Positions 42,593 to 54,528 of a DNA stretch of 64,000 bases are shown here, one piece after another. The DNA is from Tetrapyrgos nigripes (Eukaryota; Basidiomycota; Agaricomycetes; Agaricales; Campanellaceae). The notes under the pieces are model-generated. The model searched no databases, had not been told where the DNA came from, and worked only from the letters and a program-made list of their open reading frames with translations. Each line of letters opens with the position of its first letter. Positions within the stretch are counted from its first letter, which is position 1. Where the stretch lies: the NCBI GenBank assembly GCA_013368315.1, contig JAACJM010000002.1:806001-870000 (forward strand), written 5' to 3'. The position numbers and the translations under genes are program-made.

Positions 42593-45500
42593 CTAGGTTT
42601 CTTCCTCTCTCTGCGAGTCCCTTCTGCCAGAATGTTTTTCTTTGTCTACTTCTTTACGTCCAGCAGTAAAATCACTTGTAGAGTAAGATACACAGCTCCC
42701 ACCTTCATCGTAAGCCTTAGTATTGGAATCAGGCTTCTCTTCATCGTCTCTGGATGGCATTGGTGCAGGTAGAAATGTAGTATCTCTCCAATCACCCCAG
42801 AGATGGGGTTCCTCTTGCGTATTGAGTTGGGGCATGAATAAGTAGCTCTTTGTAAATTTATCTGGCCTGAATCAGAGTCAGTAAGTATTAGTCTATTTTT
42901 AAAGAACATACACATACCAGGTTGGAGCAGTAGTCAATAAGAGATCACTCATGTACACACCAACATCTACTGCTAAGACAGATAAGCAGATGAAAGAGAA
43001 AATTAATTATTTGGACATACCTTTACTACTCATCAAATTAGCTTGAAGCCCGTTGGAAATTTGGTAACTCAGATTGTAGTCTGAGTCTATAAACTGCTTG
43101 AGCAAGTGTAGGAAGGATGAAAGTGATGGACCGTGTACCCATTGTTGAGCTTGATGTGTTGTTGGCGTGATCTTGCCACATAGCACCGACTTCAAACTGG
43201 TTCATGCCCTCATCACATGCGAGAGACTGTTCAGTGTTGAATTCATTGAAGCCAGAATCAATATTTTCTGATGCTATATACTCAGAGAGAAATTGCACAA
43301 GTAGAAAATAGTGATGCACACCAAAATTGAACTCGAACTCGAATGCCTCTCCAGCCTGAGCATCAGGGTCTGGGTTGAAGTCAGTCTGTACCCTTTGGTG
43401 GTCTACTGATACAAACAGAGAGTGAGTAAAGAAGAGAATCCCTGAATTACATTAGCATACCACTGGATTCAACGTCCAATGGCATTGTAACCTCTTGAAC
43501 GTCACTTGAACTTGAAGCATGATCTAAGATACAAGTCAGTGACAAGGATCTGAAGGTAAAAATCAAAGCTGGATGTACTGTTCACGTCTTCAATCAACTC
43601 GTGCTGTCTCCCATTGATTCAGACCCCTTTCAAAATTGGCAGACTCCTTAAGATTTTCGATTTCTTGTTTCAAATCTTTCTGTTGCTGGTTAAGCTTGCT
43701 TCTTAAGGCTGCTTCCTGCTTTACTGCTTCAGATAGCTCTTTGGATTGTTGAGATTGAGCAGCAGTTCACTCAGTTCTGGCCAAGGCTCTAATGGAGTTC
43801 AAGATACACTCATGTCCCCTCTGTCGCTGTAATGATTCCTGCCTCTGAAGACCATATGTATCATACTCAGACTTCATCTTTAGGATGGCCTTGATTTTCG
43901 AATCCTGGCTGTGCTGCTTTTGAGTAATCCAGATCTTCCTTTGACTTGCGAGCTTCTCCTGATGCGCAGTGGTGTTATGTCGGGATGCTAAAACACCTGA
44001 GGTCTCCATCTGCTTGAATTCCTCGACTTTCTCGTCATCACGTTGCCTTGCCCTTAGTACATTCAGCAAATGAGTATATAAGCAGGTGGAGGCAGGTAAA
44101 AATCAAGATACTTACTCCAATACTGCCTCCACCAATGTTTTCTGAATACCTGTCTCTGCATTACGAGCTGCATGGCCACCCTCAACCATATTGGTGTTAT
44201 GCGACGTCAGATCCCATGCTTCGTTACTCATTCTTGAGGGATATCTATTGAATGCAGGAAGAAGCCATGAGTACAATAGCTTCTGCGCATACCAATCTAC
44301 AAGCAACATCAAAATCAATCGTTGGATAACAGCAAGTATACTCACTCTGGAGTGATGGATCACTGTGATTCTGACAAAAGTCATGCCATTTTTGAATGTC
44401 TTCATCAGTTTTGAGCGCTCTGAAAGACTTGAGATGTTGAATATCATCCTTTGAGACCGTAACCGATAGCTTGTCAATGTTTCTAACAGATCAGTCGAGA
44501 TTCAATGATACAAGCAATGCAACAGAATTAAAAAATTGCTCACCGCTTGTAATGAACAGTGCAGAGTTTAATGACATGCAGGACAATTACAGGGATCATC
44601 AGTTTCAATCCCACTCAAGGCTGGGTTGTTGAGTTTAATAAGGAAGTCTCCAAGCCCAATAGCTTGTGCAGGCTTGCTACCTAGAATAATAGCCAGGAGG
44701 TTACCATTGGCTGGGTTCAAAGCCTTGAACTTGTGTGAAGATCCAGTAGTAGATTTGACAGCCTTGTCCAACTCAGAGAAAAGGTAATAGAACGCTGCCC
44801 TTTCGAAAGAGTTGCAGTATAGACTTGCGAGTGTGAATCCTTAGTAAATATTAGCATAGTATGAGTATTAGTGAAGAACAATCATGGCAGATACTTACTC
44901 CGACCATACCGATCAGAGTAAGCCACAACTTCCCATTCATTAAACTCGTCAGATGCAACGTGCTCGAACATGAAATCTGCTTGAAGTTCACAGACTTTAT
45001 GAGTGAGAGGTGCCAACCCAGGATGCATAGTCACTGCAATCTTGATATGGCCATGGCAAATGACCGAGTGAATATAGCGCTTTGAAGGTGGGAGTTTGGA
45101 GTCCTGCTGCTCAAACTCATACACCAATCCTCTCAATGATCAGCCATTCAAACTCCCAAAGAAGACCAATGAGCAATTCATACCATCCCAGTGGAAACCC
45201 TTTGGAAATTGTTGTGCTTTCACATTAACGATCTCTTGTTGTATGAGTCGTTTATCAATGTATACTGGATTGCCTTGGGTAAAGGAGACTCCCTCCTCTT
45301 CCGAAATATTGGATGATGTTTTGGCTGTGATAGAAAGCTTAATCAGTGCCATGAACATTACTGGAAGATAATCTAGGGTTTACCATTCAAGAGGCGTCCT
45401 GGAGTCAATCCTACAACTCCTGCAGCATTGATCAGGCGTTGAATTCAGAGACGATCATCCTGCCCAGACTTGATATTCAGATAGACTGAGTGGTTGTGAG

Positions 45501-46235
45501 GATTTCGTAGAAGCACAAATGCAAACCAAAAATTTTCATCGACAGGAATGAACATAATCATTTTAGTGGGGCAAGGTCTCTGAATCATATGTCCCTTCTG
45601 AGAGAAACCATTGACGACATGAGAGAAGGCTAAAGTGAATGGATAAATAAATATTCATATTGAGATCAAGCAATACAATATTGTACTACTTATGACAGTG
45701 AGCTGAACAGTGCTCTGGATGATTCACATTGCTACATTTTCCCTCCAAGGCATCCACATCCGAACGTGTTAACTTCCTGCCACTCTGCATCATTCCCATA
45801 AAAATATGCGGGTTGATCCCTGGAGCAATCGGGAGCCACAGATGATCATAGTATTGCTTCTTAGACCATCTGCTACACCCAACAAAGTATTCCATCTCCT
45901 GTGCATGAGTCTTACCCTTGCTATCATTGCTAGTCTTCTGCATGACAATATATTTTAGTGGTGAATTTTGAAGCAAGCAAAAAAGGGCACTTACATCTTT
46001 TACCATGTGGACTTCAGGCTGACCATCACAGGACTCGAGCTTGCAATTCATACCTTTGACATGATTGTAGAACCAGGAATACAATTGTCAATGGGAACGA
46101 ATAGTTAAATCTTGAATGCATTGTCGACTCACCTGACGTATTGTGTCGTAGGCCAATTGGTCGAGGATGATTTTGAAAATTGATGTTGCCGCCCAACTCG
46201 GAACATTGGTTCCAGGTCCCAGCCTAGATCAATAT
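42593..46235 (-). CDS. Basidiomycete MULE-transposase-like multi-exon protein of unknown function
   Basis: Minus-strand exons read in order: DIDLGWDLEPMFRVGRQHQF; CKLESCDGQPEVHMVKD; MEYFVGCSRWSKKQYYDHLW; a Cys/His part (CSNVNHPEHCSAHCH); LTPGRLLNG; LPPSKRYIHSVICHGHIKIA; ADFMFEHVASDEFNEWEVVA; NPANGNLLAIILGSKPAQAI; WLLPAFNRYPSRMSNEAWDL; SHNTNMVEGGHAARNAETG; SGVLASRHNTTAHQEKLASQ; then a coiled-coil and a low-complexity end. From memory this order matches a large family expanded in mushroom genomes whose middle part resembles MULE transposases. Most exons are in order with plausible introns; one apparent stop (before LARTE near 43768) and unclear junctions mean intactness is not settled. Confidence 0.6.
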
Positions 46236-46806
46236 CTATGATGTCATGCACAGCCAAGTTTTAGTGGAGCGTTCTATTGCGTGCCTGACCCCTTTCTTCC
46301 TGCCTAGTCCCACCCCCGCTTTGTCTGCATGCCTACTGATCCTGATACCCCTTCTGTTCATGTTGTATTCAATTCTTACTAATAAAATTTCAGTCAAGGC
46401 CTTTCTTGAGATGTCAAAGCACCAGCAAGCAATCCTTGCTCTCAGTCCCAAGGATGCTACCCCCTTTGAAGACTCTCAGCTCTTCAGTTGGATTATAAAG
46501 GTAATACCCAATATTCAGAGTGTAAGTGTTTCATTTATTATTAGCAGCAAGGCACTCAATCACCTGTTAGTGGGAAGTTTTTTACAACCAAATTACTTGA
46601 CTGAATGGGCTTAGTCCTCTGGCCTCTGATGCAGTCAAACACCTTAAGAAGGTGCATGTGGCTGTGAAGCAGAGGGCAAAGCAGGAGTCTGGGTGTGCTA
46701 CTCATCACCCGAAGCGAAAATTGGTGTGTGTTGATACTTTATATATGTATATCATCTCACCACTGTCTACATAGGTGAATGCACTTCGACTCAGTGCACA
46801 TCCTTA

Positions 46807-47266
46807 TGTCAAGAACGTTGTCACTTAGCAATTAACCACCCAAGTCACACAATGAACAAGATAGATTGACAAGATATGAGAGACGAAAGAGATGTAGAGA
46901 GATAATGGAGACTAGAGAAGAGCAAGTAGCTGACTATGCTCGACACTGCACTGTACTAGGAGCGGAGTGGAGACAAAGTGAACAGACTAAGGAATCTAGC
47001 TACGAGATCTACGATTTATAAGAGAGAAGTGAATATGTGAGAATGTCCATGGAGTTTAGGGATCAGAGGAGATAAGAATGTGAGTCAAGTACAGAAGTGA
47101 ATATGTGAGAATGTCCATGGAGATAAAGGGAACGGAGAAGTGAGTCATAGATCGGAATGGACGATGATGAGAAATAATTAGTGTTTATGGGTTTATAGAA
47201 GGGAATAGAACGGAAAGTGAATAGGTAATAGAAAGAAATGAAGAAGGCGGGAGGTGATTCATGACA
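46807..47266 (-). repeat. Gypsy-2 3' LTR
   Basis: Minus strand starts TGTCATGAATCACC and ends CGTTCTTGACA. The polypurine tract AAAAGGGGGGTAG lies at 47267-47279, just 5' of it on the minus strand. Confidence 0.95.
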
Positions 47267-47277
47267 CTACCCCCCTT

Positions 47278-47793
47278 TTAGGTCGAGCTTTCACCGGAGC
47301 TCGGAAGCCAATTGGTCCACTGTTTCGTCCACTGTTTCCTGATCCTTTTATCTAACCCTCGTATAGTCAGCCAAGTTTCCGGTAAGTCGTTGGGAAAGGT
47401 GCCCCATCCTGTTAGGTCTGGTTCAGGTTCCCCCCATCCTGTTCCTTCCCATGTACCCCATCCGTTGTTGTCGTCGACATAGTTTAACTGAGTATTTCCT
47501 CCCCATACGCTCGCATCTCCCCATCCTAAGTTGTTCCGTTCATTAGGTCGAAGGCTTGATCGGTAGGTAGCGCATCTTGACCGGTGTCCTGCCCCTAACC
47601 TGCATCGTTTCGACGACTCTCGTCCTGGCCAGATGCATTGGTTACATCCGCTGTGCCTTCCTGTGTGTCCGTTATCTAATCTACAACGCTGGCCTGACCG
47701 TAGACCGTATCTGCAGCATCCGGTGTTGTCCGATAGTGGGTCGATCATCGTAGTGGTGTGAGTTGAGACTGTGATGGCGATGGGGGTAGACAT
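47278..47793 (-). CDS. Accessory 3' ORF of Gypsy-2: duplicated Cys/His units plus GW/WG cluster
   Basis: 171 codons with an ATG, downstream of pol and directly before the polypurine tract. Residues 27-47 and 53-74 form two similar units of the form C-x9/10-C-x5-H-x3-H/C (GQRCRLDNGHTGRH and SKRCRLGAGHRSRC), likely zinc-binding and different from gag knuckles. Residues 88-132 hold five Trp in GW/WG context (NNLGWGDASVWGG, NNGWGTWEGTGWGEPEPD, LTGWGTF) spaced 6, 15, 8 and 10 residues apart in an acidic, Gly-rich, probably disordered stretch. The basic C-terminus has further Trp (KQWTKQWTNW). GW/WG clusters of this kind bind Argonaute in known AGO-hook proteins. That role here is inference. It could instead be an RNA-binding or envelope-position protein of other function. 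Confidence 0.7.
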   Translation of the reverse strand: MSTPIAITVSTHTTTMIDPLSDNTGCCRYGLRSGQRCRLDNGHTGRHSGCNQCIWPGRESSKRCRLGAGHRSRCATYRSSLRPNERNNLGWGDASVWGGNTQLNYVDDNNGWGTWEGTGWGEPEPDLTGWGTFPNDLPETWLTIRGLDKRIRKQWTKQWTNWLPSSGESST

Positions 47794-47955
47794 GATAGGG
47801 GTCTAGTGTGGGGATGAAAAGGTGGGGTTTGATAGGATGTGGTTGAACTCTGTTCTGTCGTGTGGTTTCGATGTGTCTGCCTTTTAACGAGTTCTTGTTT
47901 GCGGTAGTGGGAGGCGGCCAAGTCGCCGTTCGTTAGGTTGTGACAGTAGACGCTG

Positions 47956-50900
47956 TTAGTGTCGGTAAGCTCGGGGATGTTTCTGATGAAATTCTTCGAT
48001 CATGTCTTTTACCTTGGTCAGGTTTGACGTAGGTACCCAAGTATTCTCCGAGTCGGGGTAATCCAACCACTTGATAAGGTACTGGGTCCCTTTTCTATTC
48101 CTGGTCGGTTTTGAGTCTAGTATCATCTTGACGTCATATTCTTCGTCTGCGTCTAGTAGCTCCGCAGGGGGTTCGGGGTAGTTTGGTCCGTGAGCGTCCA
48201 TTTCAATGTACGGCGTTAATAGGGATGCATGAAAGACAGGGTGTATACGCCAGGTTGTCGGTAGTTTCAATTTGTAGTTAACCTGACTGATCACTTCAAT
48301 GATTTCGAATGGCCCATGACGACGATTGGATAACTTAGCTTTCGGTCTTGTTGTCTTTAGGTTCTTTCCGTCGAGTAGTACCTTATCTCCGACCTTGTAC
48401 CCTGTCCAGGACATGGAATGGTTTCCATGCTGAGTTTTCATCGTCTCGGCAGCTGACGTCAGGCTCGCTTTGAGTTCGTCCCTGAGTTGGTTGAGGTTTT
48501 CGAGTCGTTGCTCCACCGTTGGTAGGTTAGAGGTTGGATTGAACGATGGGAAGAAACGTGGTTGATATCCATGTAGGAGTTCGAATGGGGATTTTCCTGT
48601 TGCCGAGTGGATTCTGGTGTTATGACTGAATTCGGCGTAAGGTAGATAGTCCACCCAGTCTTCTTGTCGGTAGTTACAGAAGATGCGTAGGAATTGCTCG
48701 AGTTCTTGGTTGTATCGCTCCGATTCTCCGTCGGTCTGTGGGTGATAGGCGGTACTGAGGGCTGAAGTTATGCCTAATTTTTCATGGACCACGGCCATGA
48801 CTTTGCTAGCGAACTGCAGTCCTTGGTCGGATATCATTTTGTCCCATAGTCCGTATCGTCGCCAAGTGTTGTCAAGTAGAAGATTCACTGTACCGTCACT
48901 GTCAATTGTTTTTGTACACGGCGATATGATGACCGTTTTTGTTGACTTGTCGACTGTGACGTGAATCGCATTGAACCCTTTACATTCGGGGAGATCGGTG
49001 ATGAAGTCGGTAGTGATAGTTCCAAAAGGACGTTCTGGGATTTCGGTGGGAATTAGGGGGATCCGAGTAGGATGATTGTTAGTTTTCGTTGCCTGGCATT
49101 TGGCGCAGCCAGTTACGTAGTCCCTGACGAAAACCGACATTCCGGGCCACCAGAATTCCCTGCTGACTAGTTCGTAAGTTTTGTATCGTCTGGGGTGCCC
49201 TGCTGCTAAGGAATCGTGATGTAATTTTACGATATCCCGTCGGAGGTCGTTGTCCGCCGGCACGTAGATTTTACCTCGGAATAAGATGATTCCATCTTCG
49301 TAGTTCCATTCCTGTAGGTTCTTCACCAGCGAACGTGGTCCGTTCCGTAGAATGACATCTAAGGCAATTACTACCTCTAGGTCCCTCTTGGGGCATTCCT
49401 TGATTCTCCGTCGGAGTTCTACGTCCCCTATAGCAGTCACTGTTCCCTGTCTAGTTGCTCGGATTCGGAAGAATTTGGGGTCCAGGAGGATCCTGTCGGA
49501 GTTGTCGTTCTCAGTTCCAATTCTGTGATCTGGTCGTCTAGACAACGGATCAGCTTTGTTGAGACTTCCTGGTTTATGTAGGAGGGAAAACTCAAATCGT
49601 GTGAGGAACAGCGCCCATTGTGCTTGTCGTCGACTGAGTTTCTGGTTAGTCTGAAAATATTCCAAGTTCCTATGGTCTGTAAAGATTTCGATAGTATGGG
49701 GGGCTCCTTCCAAATAATGCCTCCATGTCTCTAGCGCTCGTATGATTGCCAGTAGTTCTTTGTCATGGATGTCGTAGTTTCGTTCGGTTTCAGAGAGGGA
49801 TTTGGAGATGTAGGCGACTGGATGCCATCGGTTGTCCTCCCCAGTTTGCATAAGTATTCCCCCCGTTGCGTAGTCTGATGCGTCCACCTCTACTCGGTAA
49901 GGTTTCGTGTGATCCGGCATTTGTAGAACAGGTTTGGATGTGAAGGCCGTTTTGAGGGATTGAAAGGCTTTCTCGGCCTCTGGACCCCAGTACCAATGGT
50001 TGTCCTTCTTCATCAGATCGAAGAGAGGTCGTGAGATTTTCGAAAAGTCTTTGATGAAGCGTCTGTAGAAGTTCCCGAATCCCAAGAAGGCCTGTACTTC
50101 CTTCACTGTTTTGGGCGTTGGCCATTCAAGTACTCCCGTTACCTTCGTCGGGTCCATTGCCAAGGTGTCATGAGAGACACAGTCCTAGGAAGTCGACTTT
50201 GTCTGCTTCGAATACGCACTTTTTGGGTTTGGCGTACAGGTCGTTGTCCCGTAGTCGTTGTAGGACTGTTCGGATCAGTTTTCGATGTTCTTCTATGTCA
50301 TGGGTGAATATTAAGATGTCGTCCATATAAATGACGATCTTCCCTTGGTCAATGAGATCCTTGAAAATAGTGTTCATCATCGCTTGGAAGGTTGCTGGCG
50401 AGTTCATTAATCCAAAGAACATGACCGTCGGTTCGAATAGTCCTCGGTTGGTTTTGAAGGCGGCTTTCCATTCGTCCCCCTCTTTGATACGAATGTTATT
50501 GTATCCCCACCGTAGATCGATTTTGCTGAATACGTATGCGTTTTTGAGTTTGTCGATTAGTTCTGGGATGAGGGGTAGTGGATACGCGTTCTTCACAGTC
50601 CCTTTATTGAGTGCTCTGTAATCCTGTATGGGACGTAGCTTTCCGTCCTTTTTCTTGATGAAGAAGAAGGGACTTGCCATTGGAGATTTTGATGGTTTAA
50701 TATATCCCTTTTCGAGATTCTCATTCAGGAAGGTGTTGAGTTCGGATTGTTCGTTTGGGGAAAGAGGATATGTTTTACATGTGTGTGGTAGAAAACCGTC
50801 TTGTAACTCGATTGTGTGATCCCAGTCACTTCGTTGGGGTAAGCGTTCTGAAGTCTTTTTGTCAAATACCGACAAGTATTCGTGATAATGTTTGGGTATC

Positions 50901-51760
50901 TGTTCCTCTAATGGGGTCGGCGAGTTCATGGACTTGTTTTCAGTGTTTCGACGTGCTTTGGAAAAGGCAGCTCGGATACTCAGCTTGGTTTCTGATAGAT
51001 CTTTGTCGGGGTCGCTCGGGGTATCCAGGTATTCCATAACGAGTTCACTCCATTGTCCTGGAACCTCCCATTGTCCGGTTGTATCCTCTGAGGTAAGCAC
51101 TGCTCCTAAGTCGATTCGCTGCAGTTGGATGTTTCTAGACCGTTGTGATCGACGTCGTCCGGCTATCTTTGATTGTGGTGTAGTTTTATGAGGTCCTACG
51201 ATGTCTTTGAATGTCACTTGGTAATCTCGATGGTATGTTCTGGGATCGACTACTTCAGGTTGTTTCGTTTTCGTAGGATGGGTTGTCGACTTAGCTTTGG
51301 CTCGCACTGGGACTTTCTTCAGTGTACAAGCGTCGGGGCATCGTGTCAGGTTGATTTCTGATGTTGCCCAATCGATTTCCGGATTATGATGTCGTAACCA
51401 ATCGGTTCCCAAGATGATGTCATGGTCCCCTATGTCTGTGATGTAAAACTCGGCGGTTTCCTCGTGGTGAGATTGATGATCTTGGTTGTAGATTCGTAGT
51501 TTTTGAATGGTGTAGTGTCTTACCCATCCCATCACGTTTTCTGATCCGTCGACATTCCGAACTGGAAATGGTTTTTCTAGGGGAGTACAGTTGAGGTGAT
51601 GTTTTTGGGCGAAGGCGTCGTTGATGATGATTCCTTCTGCTCCACTGTCTAGTAAAGTGGTTGCGTCGATTTTTCGTCCAGTTATTTTCCCGATCAATTC
51701 AGCTTTAAGCTCTATTGAAGGGGTCTGTTGGTTTCGAGTGATTGCCGTGATTCTTAATTC
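47956..51760 (-). pseudogene. Gypsy-2 pol (protease to chromodomain), one frame change
   Basis: 51697-50168: protease LLDSGAEGIIINDAFA, RT FFIKKKDGKLRPIQDYRALN, FEPTVMFFGLMNSPATFQ and YMDDILIF, to FLGLCLS then TGA. 50163-47956 continues in another frame: AMDPTKVTGVLEWPTPKTVK, FLGFGNFYRRFIKDFS, RNase H VEVDASDYATGGILMQ and FTDHRNLEYFQT, integrase HHDSLAAGHPRRYKTYELVS, CAKCQATKTNNH, TTDFITDLPECKGFNAIHV, SDQGLQFASKV, AYHPQTDGESERYNQELE, then HPVFHASLLTPY and a chromodomain YLIKWLDYPDSENTWVP. A single-base shift at about 50165 separates the two frames; otherwise the domains are complete with catalytic residues present. Confidence 0.9.
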
Positions 51761-51866
51761 AGATGGGGATCGTGGCTACGAAAGGGTATAAGGCTCGTGT
51801 ATTGCCTGTGTTTTACTGGTATATATGTCCATGTTCCTCCTCCCGACGACGTGGCAGGGGAGGTAT

Positions 51867-54086
51867 TCAAAAATCCGATTCTGTTACAAACTTCTTTAGT
51901 AGTCCTTCCTTTTCTTCTCCCAATAGTGCTCCGATTCTGGCAGTGAGTTCTGAGATATTGTCCGTGGTAGTGTTGACCTTGGAATCCGAGGTCTCCGTGA
52001 CGGCTGTGGTTTTTTTTATGGAGGGTCTCCAGGTCGTGTTGTTGGGAGTGGTCGGAGGTGTACTGGGGAACGTAGGGCAATCATTCCCCATATGTCCCTG
52101 TCCCCGACATCTGAAGCATCGCCCTTCCTTCCTCATTTTATCTCTTTCTTGGGGGGTCAGTTTCAGTGGATATTTAGTGATTGAAGGTGCACCTGGGGCA
52201 TTGTCTTGGAAGGCGTTTACTTCCATGCTTCTCATTCGACTACTTCCTGTCCCCTGTGACCTCCTGCCCGGTTGTCCTTCCTCTCTTCTCGGTTTGTTCC
52301 ATGAGGTTTTCTCCTCTTGCCTTTCTAACCAAATCATGTGCTGTTTTACCGCCGCTTTTTGTAATGCCGCGAGACTTTTGGGTTGAGTGGATAAGTAGGA
52401 GATCCGGTCGACTAGTCCTCGGGGGAGTCCTTTTTGATAGTACTTCATTAACGCCTTGTCGTTATAGCCAGTATCGTCAGCGTATCGTTTGAATTGGGAG
52501 TTGTACTTATCAATGTCAGCCAGGGTTCCTTCCATTCTAATATGTTCTATTTTGGTTTGGGCCTGGGTTTCTCGAGCCGAGGGTTTGAAGTCCTGTAGGA
52601 ACTCTCACTTCACCCCGCGTAGAGTCCAGGATCTCCCTTTCGTTTTCAGTTTCGAGGCGGAGGAGTCTTCATCGGTACTTGTATACTCTTCATCACTATC
52701 GCTGAAATCATCTTCTTCCTCGAAAACCTTTATCATCATGTTATGAGCCCATTGTTTCGCTTCTTCTCCTGAGAATAGCGTGAGGAAGAATGATATCTTC
52801 TCGTCTTCGGTAGGATAGACTTGCTCATTGAGCTGAAGATAGTTGTTGAATTCGGCTATCCAGTCCTTTGTTTGGTTTCGGTCTCCTGTGAACTTCTCTG
52901 GTTTTACTCCTCGTTCTTTGGTAGTTATGTTGGGTATGGCCGAAGACTGCGCGTCATCGTCGAATGGTGCGGTGTCATGGGGTGCTTCGGTTCCTCCCGC
53001 GGCAGCTGTAGCTGAGGCAGGATTTTCGGACATTTCGAGGGCAGCGTGAAGCGAGTGGAAGTCGATTGGTGGTGAGGGATTGACTGAGATGGGCTCTTGG
53101 ACTGCACTAGGAGTACTGTCCGTCGGGGATCTGTTGAGAGGAGTTTGGGGTTCTAGAGAAGTTTCGTTGTCTGGGTTTGGTTCGGGAGACGGAGTTGGTG
53201 ATGGGGTTCTGGTAGGATTCGGGTTTTCTGTGGTAGGTTCTGATGGGAGTGATTGGAAGAGTAGGACTGGTTCGATACCGACTGTTTGTTCTTTTGTTGA
53301 GAGGGGTCGATTGTTTACAGAGAGTCGGTTGGGGCACGGATGAACTGCGCAGAACTCCCGCCAGCTTTCGTGTGAGAAATAGCAGTCTTGTTGGTTTTGG
53401 GGAAAATGTGCATGAGGTCGTCAAAGACAAACGATGTGGGGTGAGGAAGTGCGACTGGGGTTCTGTGAGGCTGTGCGAGATCTTGTGGTTCTAGGGATTC
53501 CGCTTCCGCGCATTCACTCGTTTTCGGACTCTGGAAATAGGTGATTCCACTGTTCGCCCGAAACGTCTTCCCAAGAGGTCAGCGACCTATAGTAGTCGTT
53601 TACTCTGGGAACTCGAGTTTGGAGATATTCGTGGTATTCTTCTCGGCGGAATTCTGAGATGGCACTTTCTTCGTAGTCAGCGTGACTGAACCAATATGGA
53701 AGAGTTGTATTTCCTAGTTGAACGAAGTAACAAGTGTCTGCAATTGTAACGTGGCGGGGAGACGTGTTTTCAGGTGATATCTTTATTCGGAGGTATTCAA
53801 GGATGGTCACTTCACCTGAGGTCCACGATCTTTTGTTGAGTATGATCCAACAGTCGTCGAATGCGATAGCGTGTTCATGTACTGTTGTTTTAACTTCTTC
53901 TAGGTAGTTTGTGAAGCCGTCTGATTCTTCGATGGGGAAAGGATATATCGGTGGGGGTCGGGTTCGTAGGTTGTCAAAGAAGGGTTCGAAGTTAAGAGCC
54001 AGCGTATTTGCCAAAGATTTCTGTGCGAGGTTTTGTTTGTGAGGTGGGTGTAAGAGAGTCTGTTCAAGTGTCAAGAACGTTGTCAC
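51867..54086 (-). pseudogene. Gypsy-2 gag with long N-terminal extension
   Basis: 54086-53514 reads through from the LTR (TFLTLEQTLLHPPHKQ..WNHLFPESENE). After a one-base shift it continues ECAEAESLEPQDLAQPHRTP, FVFDDLMHIFPK, APTDSL. After another shift it reads TVGIEPVLLFQSLPSEP, a Pro/Ser stretch, LHAALEMSENPAS, and the gag core (KPEKFTGDRNQTKDWIAEFN, YPTEDEKISFFLTLFSGEEA). A TGA stands where KREFLQDFKP is expected (about 52606). Then DIDKYNSQFKRYADDTGYND and the zinc knuckle CFRCRGQGHMGNDCP (about 52090). No ATG opens the first segment; its frame starts at a GTG inside the LTR preceded by a stop. Confidence 0.75.
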
Positions 54087-54528
54087 TTAGCAATTAACCA
54101 CCCAAGTCACACAATGAACAAGATAGATTGACAAGATATGAGAGACGAAAGAGATGTAGAGAGATAATGGAGACTAGAGAAGAGCAAGTAGCTGACTATG
54201 CTCGACACTGCACTGTACTAGGAGCGGAGTGGAGACAAAGTGAACAGACTAAGGAATCTAGCTACGAGATCTACGATTTATAAGAGAGAAGTGAATATGT
54301 GAGAATGTCCATGGAGTTTAGGGATCGGAGGAGATAAGAATGTGAGTCAAGTACAGAAGTGAATATGTGAGAATGTCCATGGAGATAAAGGGAACGGAGA
54401 AGTGAGTCATAGATCGGAATGGACGATGATGAGAAATAATTAGTGTTTATGGGTTTATAGAAGGGAATAGAACGGAAAGTGAATAGGTAATAGAAAGAAA
54501 TGAAGAAGGCGGGAGGCGATTCATGACA
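54069..54528 (-). repeat. Gypsy-2 5' LTR
   Basis: 460 bp, differing from the 3' LTR at GATCGGAGG against GATCAGAGG and GAGGCGATT against GAGGTGATT. The following sequence (CTTGAACAGACTC) lacks a TGG start, as in Gypsy-1. Confidence 0.95.

Larger units (their letters stand above)
46807..54528 (-). mobile_element. Gypsy-2 (Ty3-type) LTR retrotransposon, young
   Basis: Target duplication CCTTA at 46802-46806 and 54529-54533. LTRs of 460 bp at 46807-47266 and 54069-54528 differ at only two positions that I could find. Minus-strand order is gag with a long N-terminal extension, protease, RT, RNase H, integrase, chromodomain, then an extra ORF before the polypurine tract. Despite near-identical LTRs the coding region has a gag stop and several frame changes. 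Confidence 0.95.
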
